This document shows, one piece after another, positions 58,735-64,000 of a DNA stretch of 64,000 nucleotides. The position numbers and the translations under genes were made by a program. Where the stretch lies: positions 24,991,056-25,055,055 of the forward strand of contig OU342809.1 of assembly GCA_910591455.2 (NCBI GenBank), in the 5' to 3' direction. The notes below the pieces were generated by a model. That model was given only the letters and a program-made list of their open reading frames with translations, did not search any database and had not been told where the DNA came from. Position 1 is the stretch's first letter; every line of letters begins with the position of its first letter. This DNA is from Pholis gunnellus. Its lineage: Eukaryota; Chordata; Actinopteri; Perciformes; Pholidae.

Positions 58735-59901
58735 CTATACAAAGACATTTACATGTTTTATTCGGGAACCTTGGCCATCTGCGTGACGCCATTGTACCAT
58801 AGCCACCTCATCTGAAATAAAGCAGAATTGGCGCACATCGAAATGATTGCTAAACATCAGCTGTGTAAATCTGTCAGGGTCAGTGATCAGTTCACAGGAT
58901 GGCATATTATTCCTCATGCTTCATCATCAAAGAACTCCTCATTGCATTGTTGAAACTGATTTGACTTGGATGAAGTTGAATGCCCTCCTTTTCTAAATAG
59001 TCATTGACATATTTCTCCTGATCCGGGCAGCCTGAAGCCTCTAGCTTACATTTCACAAATGCTTTGACATAATCCCTAAACCGTGTATCTGTCTTGTTGG
59101 GAAAATGCCACACTTCATCAATAGACACAATCTGATAACCCTTTTCAACCGCCTTCTGAAGCTCAAACCAGACCTACACACCTGACGTCTGTCACTGTGT
59201 TTACATTCACTAGTCTGGTTCAAATCTTCACCCCACTTGCTGCACAGCGAGAACATGAGTTTATCCTGACATCTATAGGGTAGGACAGGATGGAACAAGC
59301 CTTTTGGTGGGAGCACACTACACTTTACAAATCCAAAATAATCATCAATAGAATCGAAATCCTTGAAGTTAATCTGTGGATGTCCAACTGGGTACTGTTT
59401 TGTTGCTTGAACAGTCGGATACAGACTTGTAAAGTCATAGTATCTGATTTGTTCATCATCATCATCATCATCAACCTTGTGGAATAACTTCATGGCATGT
59501 CTGGACCGCAATGCTGGCTGTCTTTAATGATGCCCACTCACACTCACACATCACAACGACCTGCAGATCATGTAGTTTTTGCAAGGGGTCTAATTTATAC
59601 TTGAACACTCTGTATTGTCTACCATAGGGGACTTTGGTAAAAGGATTCGCATCAGTCTGCACGTGACATTTGATACCTTGTGAAAAAAACACCCTGCAAA
59701 TTCATAGCAGGTGTTTGCAGCTGCATTATGCCCGTCCACATAGAAGGGGTTGAACTGCTGTTCACCGTGATTGAGCGCATGTTTGATCTCAATTTTCTCT
59801 GTATGAGCCACATATTCAAGCCACTGTATGAAGACATCCGAGTAGGTTTTCTGCACTGTGTATGTATGAAGGCAAATCACTGTCAAAATCCGAGAGCGCA
59901 A
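58735..59901 (-). pseudogene. protein-primed DNA polymerase B pseudogene (Polinton/Maverick or adintovirus)
   Basis: Pieces in 5'-to-3' order on the minus strand: exonuclease-side piece at 59901-59590 ('WLEYVAHTEKIEI', 'YVDGHNAAANTCYEF'), palm piece at 59511-59053 with motif A 'YYDFTSLYP' and 'GLFHPVLPYR', a continuation at 59128-58907 ('DYVKAFVKCKLEASG'), and a thumb-side piece at 58917-58735 ('DPDRFTQLMFSNHF'). Frames shift between pieces and the N-terminal and later catalytic regions are missing, so it is a fossil of roughly a third of the usual polymerase length. No capsid, integrase or ATPase gene was recognised nearby. Confidence 0.75.
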
Positions 59902-61613
59902 ATGAGATCCATGCGCGCGCGAAATTCAAACAGCTGCGCGCGTATTTTACGATTCGAGGCATTTATGATGCCTCGATTTTGTAACTGTTTGTTTGTGGGT
60001 TGGTGGTCTGACAGAGGTGTTGATTGTACCTGCTGTTGTGATTGTATCTTGCAATGGTTTGCATAAATCGAATCATAAGAATCTTAGCTTTCCAAAGACA
60101 TGTCGCATCAGTACCTACCAAAGGCCCGTGGGCGGGCCGTCGGAGTGTTACCATTGTCTCGGATATAAAACCCTACATCCTCTTCTGTGGGACAGCTATA
60201 TCTACCAGGTTTACATCATCAACACATTCTGAGGATGGAGAAGGGAAATCCACTGCTTGAAGCCCCTCACTGTGAAGCACCTCGTTTACAATGTTTAAAC
60301 CATGAGATGCACTAGCAGCCGCTGTGAAACAGTACATCAACCAAGTCTGTGTAGCCCTTATCTACTGTAGTGACTTTAACCAATATCCATTTTTTCTATC
60401 TAAATGCCACTGGGGGGTGAACGGGAGAACTTGTTCGGACGCGTGTTCCACAAACATTTCATTGTCCAATGCGCTGTCTTTCTTTCGATCCGTTGATCCA
60501 TTTATTCCGGTTACATAACACCATAACAGAAACACAGGATACTGGACTGGATAATATATCACCTGCGACACCACATTGACACGACAAGTTGCCTTGATAT
60601 GACTAGTTGTTCTAAGACGTCTAGTTGTTCTAAGACGTCTAGTTGTTCTAAGACGCCCAGTTGCTTTAAAGACGGTCAAAAACTGTTGGCTTCCCGTCCA
60701 CACACACACCTGGCTCATTACCAGGCACTTACCTAAATGCACTTTCAGGGCAATGTGCCACCCACGGGTCCATGCCAGAACTGCACACAAATTCACCCTG
60801 TGTTACCCTCAAAAACAAAAGAAAACAACAAAACCACATTATGGCTCCAACATCTACAAAAGATGAAGAAGGATCTGCAAGATGAACTGGGTTCCATTTT
60901 TCTGGGTGGAGACATAATGTCCTTGTTTTCAGAGAAGCAGTGTAATCAACCCTTTAAGACACCAAAACCCTTCTAGAGCAGTATAATATCTTTTTAAATG
61001 CGCTGACCGACTTGTGACCCGGTTAAGGATGTTGGTCACAACATAACTGTAAGTGCAGAGTGCTAGTCTTCTGTGTCTGTCTAATCAAAGCATTTGATTT
61101 ACATATATCTGTCACTAACTCTGATCATTTCAGGTTGAAACAATGCAGTTCACTGATTTTGCTTCTCAGCTGATCGTATTGACTAATTGTTACACACCTA
61201 TGACTTGCTCTACTGCAGCACCTGCTCGTACAGATGTTCCCTGATGATTTGCCTGCTCTAGTTGCGGTGGCTTACTAAGATCGATACCAACACCGGTTCT
61301 GATGCTACGATAGACTGTCCTTTCATCTAATTTACAACGGAGTCCAACCCTTTAAGGAGCGTTTTAACTGCAAGGGCTATTTAATGAGTCTCATCACCAA
61401 GGGATGCACAGAGAGGCACCTGATGCGGGTCAGATGTTGGAGGCCTCTCAGTAAACACCCTGGTACACAAATAGTGACAAAAAGACAAATATAAATACAT
61501 TGCAAATTAATAATCAAAGCACATTAAACTAAACTTAAATCAGTACTTAATCTCCTTCTCCTCAAGATCCAGCGTTGAAGTGGTTAAAGAGGCGATAGTT
61601 AATGTATGTATAT
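59902..61613. other. non-coding or unrecognised remnants
   Basis: It contains a short hairpin (TCGAGGCAT...ATGCCTCGA at about 59954-59977), a 60601-60655 run of three 18-bp units TAGTTGTTCTAAGACGTC (last unit altered), and a 144-codon minus-strand frame (60796-60362) across that run that I do not recognise. Some of this may be the rest of the Polinton fossil. Confidence 0.35.
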
Positions 61614-62290
61614 CAGTGGTGGGCCGTCAGGGCCTGCAAAGCCTTCTCTGCTGGCCTAAACAGAATCACAAAGTTAGAGCTATTTTATAATTCAATAATT
61701 TTTCTTAAATACACTACATGTATTATAATTTATACAAATATTTTTCCCATTATCTTATTTTCTCATTGCACAGCTACTGTGCTCCTCAGTTGCTCTGCTT
61801 CCAGTGCAGCTTGTTTTAAGTAGAGCTTTTATCCAATCAGATTTCACCTCTGTGTCTCTAGGTAAGAAGAGAGGCCCCAGGCCTGCAGACTCACCAGTGA
61901 ATCCATGTTCAGTTGAAGTGAATGGGGACGATGTTGATTGTCATAGTCTTCAACCAATCAGATCTTTAGTTTGACATGTTGGGCGTATTCTTTGACGTGT
62001 CAGAGCCTTCTAGCTGGCCTAGCCATACGTGATTGGTCAGTGGGCTAGCGTGACATGTTGGGCGGTGACAATCCCAATATCTACTGCCTCTGTCGAGCGG
62101 ATATTTTCAGCCTCAAACGCATTAAAACGTATTTAAGAAATACAACTGGGGAGGCTCGACTGTCTTCACTGGCGTCCATGAATCGAGAAGGACTTCTTAC
62201 TGGAACTAAAACACACGGATGTACTGAACAACTGTGAGATGAAACTCTTTGTAATCAAAGAAAGGAGGAACAGCAGCTAAATAGTGAACA
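61614..62290 (+). mobile_element. deleted hAT transposon with C-terminal dimerisation fragment
   Basis: CAGTGGTGGGCCGTCAGGGC at 61614 is a hAT-type terminus. At about 62085-62195 the plus-strand frame reads 'FSLKRIKTYLRNTTGEARLS', the hAT C-terminal dimerisation motif of a transposase. The rest of the transposase is gone and no matching right terminus was found. Confidence 0.7.
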
Positions 62291-62467
62291 GCAGCTTTGG
62301 TAAGTCAACTGCTTTTGTTTGTACATCTGCAGTAGCTTTAAGATGCTTGTTTATATATTATTATTTGTACAACTTGTTTTTATGAAGATGGATTTTTGTT
62401 TGGTTTAATATGTGATAAGAACCATTGTTACGTCCAATGTTGCTCTGGGGACATATTTAGCCGGTGC

Positions 62468-62600
62468 CAGTGATGGCAACTTGGCGACTTTCTCGCTAAA
62501 TCTCGCGACTTTCCAAACCCTCATGGTGACTTTTTTTGTCAAAAGCTACTAGTGACAAATCTAGCGACTTTTCTGGTGTTTTGACTCTGTCGTGAAAGCA
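62468..62600 (+). mobile_element. hAT-like terminal fragment
   Basis: CAGTGATGGCAACTTGGCGA followed by repeated 'gcgacttt' and 'tagcgactttt' words is the subterminal pattern of another fish hAT family. Only one end is seen. Confidence 0.5.
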
Positions 62601-64000
62601 CGTACGTTCTGCACTCTCGTGCAAACTCATCCATAGTTATTTTACCAGCCGTTTATAACCATTAAATGTACTTGCGTTGTGTAGAACCAAAATGTAGTAG
62701 AAATGCAAGTTAACCCTGTAGAGCCATTTGTATCATATTTGTTACAACAGTTTCAGAGACCTTTATGTCATGAGCAATACTTTCCTGGAAAAACCTATTG
62801 TATACAATCCTATACATGTCTGCTGACATCTGGTGGATTTTCAATGCACTGCAGGCAGTAGCAGGCATTTCAATTCCATTTCCAAAATGGCAGCCGTCAT
62901 GACGTGACTCGTTCCGATTTCGGCAGGGTAATCGTTGCTAATTTTGAAACAGTTACGTAAGAATAAAAGTTAGTGTTTCTAATATTTCAATATCAATATT
63001 TACTGTATTGAAGCAACCTATAATTAATTAATGTTTCATTATTTTTTTACAGTAAAATCATGTTGAAAATATAGGTATCAAATATGAGACAGCAGGTCTA
63101 TAAAGTAAGAATTCACCTGTAAATCCTTGTATTGTATTTCATCATGCAATCTGGATTATGCCATATCACAATGCCAAATACACTGTTTTGATCATTTAAT
63201 TAAACTAATTAAAGGTAGAAATGTCATAGTAAGATATGAGTGGAAATTTATGATATATATATATAAATAATAACAAATCCTTGGCTATCATAATCTCTTG
63301 TTATTTTGCTTGTTTTAAAAAAAGAAACTCAGAGTAAACAATTTTTTTGTTTTTACTTTTAGATGGCAAAAAGGTAGTGTTGTGGGACATGTATGACGAC
63401 CCTCTCTGCCCTGTCTGCCTGTTTGTTTGGCTGCCTTCCTCGCAGGTGTGGCAGAGAGTCGTCAGGCAGAGTGGAAACACCTGAGACCATTAGCAACACT
63501 GGCCCTGTGTGCCAGAGCACCCAATATAAACACATTCTGGATTCTCAGTTGGCTTCTCAGTTGTTCCAAATGTTCAAAAAGCAATGAACATCATTTGTTA
63601 TTGTTTCTCAAATAAAAAAAAATGTTGATAAATAAATTGCTAAATATGCCTGATGTAGCAAATGTGATAAAAAGATATATAGGTAAATAAATAAAAAAAA
63701 ATAAAAAAATATATATATATATATATATATTTTTTTTTGGACTAAAGGTCCAATAAACACTTCAATATCAAAAACTCTGAATTTTCTGAATATTATTTGA
63801 TGGTTCAGGCTTCACAGGGTTTTAATATAAAAAAGTAAGTCATTAACACAATGAGGATAAACAGGGGAGAGCCCAGACTATGAGCGGTTCAATATAACCC
63901 TGATGATAAGCAGCCCACGGTCTTCAGCCACCTCACCCGGACCAGGGAAACAAGCTCCTGGAGAAGGGTTGGACTTTGTCCTTTTCTGGAGTTGCCCAAG
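62601..64000. other. non-coding DNA with repeats, edge of window
   Basis: AT-rich with a (TA)n microsatellite at 63709-63730. A plus-strand frame of about 64 codons at 63393-63587 looks like part of a dispersed repeat rather than a gene. The last about 160 bp ('ggagaagggttggactttgt', 'ttctggagttgcccaag') look like the 5' region of a retroelement continuing beyond the window. Confidence 0.35.

Overview
This window is vertebrate nuclear DNA, almost certainly from a ray-finned (teleost) fish. Three multi-exon genes can be rebuilt by hand from reading frame, splice sites and family resemblance. They are a fish-type C2H2 zinc-finger gene on the plus strand (5587-10718, 2 coding exons), cetp (cholesteryl ester transfer protein) on the minus strand (40221 down to 27414, 17 coding exons, about 502 residues), and herpud1 (ER-stress ubiquitin-like membrane protein) on the minus strand (56348 down to 42845, 9 coding exons, about 453 residues). 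HERPUD1 followed directly by CETP on the same strand is also the human order, so the right half is a conserved syntenic block. The repeats (L2/Rex-like LINE tails, hAT and Tc1 remnants, a tRNA-derived SINE, a Polinton fossil) are all typical of fish.

Layout. 1-5.5 kb: a possible polyadenylated 3' end, then a 2.1-kb foldback element with tandemly amplified ends, then AT-rich DNA and dispersed repeats. 5.5-10.7 kb: the zinc-finger gene, whose intron carries a truncated Tc1 element inside an inverted repeat. 11.4-23.3 kb: an almost 12-kb satellite array built from interleaved modules of roughly 20-40 bp, many of which carry a 12-bp palindrome. It contains a 4,324-bp block duplicated nearly perfectly in tandem and further partial copies. 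23.3-24.46 kb: a spacer with palindromes and C-rich DNA. 24.46-25.85 kb: the same satellite, which flips to the opposite orientation near 24,530. 25.85-27.3 kb: intergenic. 27.3-40.2 kb: cetp, with LINE and SINE insertions in its introns. 40.2-42.7 kb: intergenic. 42.8-56.4 kb: herpud1, with LINE fragments, a complete hAT-type element with a target-site duplication, and two minisatellites in its introns, plus a candidate UPR-responsive promoter. 56.7-64 kb: transposon graveyard (env-like fragment, LINE tail, SINE, Polinton DNA polymerase pseudogene, hAT fragments).

How the genes relate: cetp encodes a secreted lipid-transfer protein and herpud1 an ER-membrane ERAD factor. They are neighbours by ancient synteny, not members of one pathway. 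The zinc-finger gene belongs to a lineage-expanded fish family. The least ordinary structure is the satellite: higher-order, near-identical, palindrome-dense, and present in both orientations around a spacer. Everything here was read by eye; no alignment or search was run.
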